From: JBEIJQ01 sp040380145
GTDB taxonomy: Bacteria; Bacteroidota; Bacteroidia; Chitinophagales; Saprospiraceae
Reading direction: 5' to 3'
DNA: 13,197 nt
Assembly: GCA_040380145.1 (NCBI GenBank)
Contig: JBEIJQ010000087.1
Location: 1-13,197 of the forward strand
Part shown: one piece after another, positions 13,139 to 13,197 of the stretch
Numbering within the stretch: position 1 is the stretch's first letter
Layout: each line of letters opens with the position of its first letter
Program-made: the position numbers and the translations under genes
The notes under the pieces: model-generated
Told to the model about the DNA's origin: nothing
Databases searched by the model: none
The model's input: only the letters and a program-made list of their open reading frames with translations

Positions 13139-13197
13139 ATGTCGGAACGCAATCATCTCCACCAGTCCGTCCTGTTGGCGCTCGCCCTGCCCGCTGC
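13139..13197 (+). CDS. start of an unidentified gene, cut by the window end
   Basis: An ATG at 13139 opens a frame that stays open to the end of the window. The visible residues are MSERNHLHQSVLLALALPA and one partial Ala codon. A promoter-like box lies 14 bases upstream and the gene diverges from the glycosyltransferase, with a 74-base gap. Nineteen residues are too few to name a family; the Leu/Ala run could be a membrane or buried helix. Confidence 0.5.
   Translation, partial: MSERNHLHQSVLLALALPA

Noticed and set aside
13134..13142. TTGTCCATG as a further DnaA box
   Set aside because: Its last two bases do not match, it overlaps the start codon of the last gene and it stands alone, far from the cluster at 10783-11135.

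Overview
The window looks like chromosomal DNA of a fairly GC-rich member of the Bacteroidota, probably in the Saprospiria/Chitinophagia direction; I cannot fix the genus. The evidence is a type IX secretion (T9SS) type B sorting domain, a PorP/SprF-type outer-membrane protein, a DUF5686 outer-membrane protein with a carboxypeptidase-regulatory-like domain, a DksA-like protein that has lost most zinc ligands, and promoter boxes of the TAnnTTTG type. Coding DNA is GC-rich, and the gaps between genes are strikingly A/T-rich. I saw no IS element, integrase, CRISPR array, rRNA or tRNA.

Layout. Positions 1-398 hold no gene but several hairpins, two of them terminator-like, and two TAnnTTTG boxes. 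A rightward operon follows: an M20 amidohydrolase (399-1598), a peroxiredoxin-like CxxC protein (1640-2206) and a SAM-dependent methyltransferase (2206-2865) that overlaps it by one base. A two-way terminator at 2905-2944 separates this operon from a leftward block. In transcription order that block holds a DUF5686 outer-membrane protein (10608-8137), a secreted adhesin-like protein with ten Ig/PKD-like repeats and a T9SS type B sorting domain (7810-4565), and a PorP/SprF barrel fused through a coiled coil to an OmpA-like domain (4505-2970). The last two are 59 bases apart and very likely work as cargo and outer-membrane partner.

From 10609 to 10912 lies a divergent control region. It carries a perfect DnaA box, a second box exactly 21 bp away, an A/T-rich stretch with a perfect 20-bp palindrome, and a promoter. 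It leads rightward into a small TraR/DksA-family regulator (10913-11272). After a second two-way terminator (11368-11403) and an A/T-rich gap, a leftward multi-membrane GT-C glycosyltransferase (13064-11703) follows. The start of one more rightward gene (13139 onward) is cut by the window end.

The most interesting points are the PorP/SprF-coiled coil-OmpA fusion paired with a type B Ig-repeat protein, the DnaA-box cluster with its A/T palindrome, and the stacked promoter and hairpin elements before the first gene.
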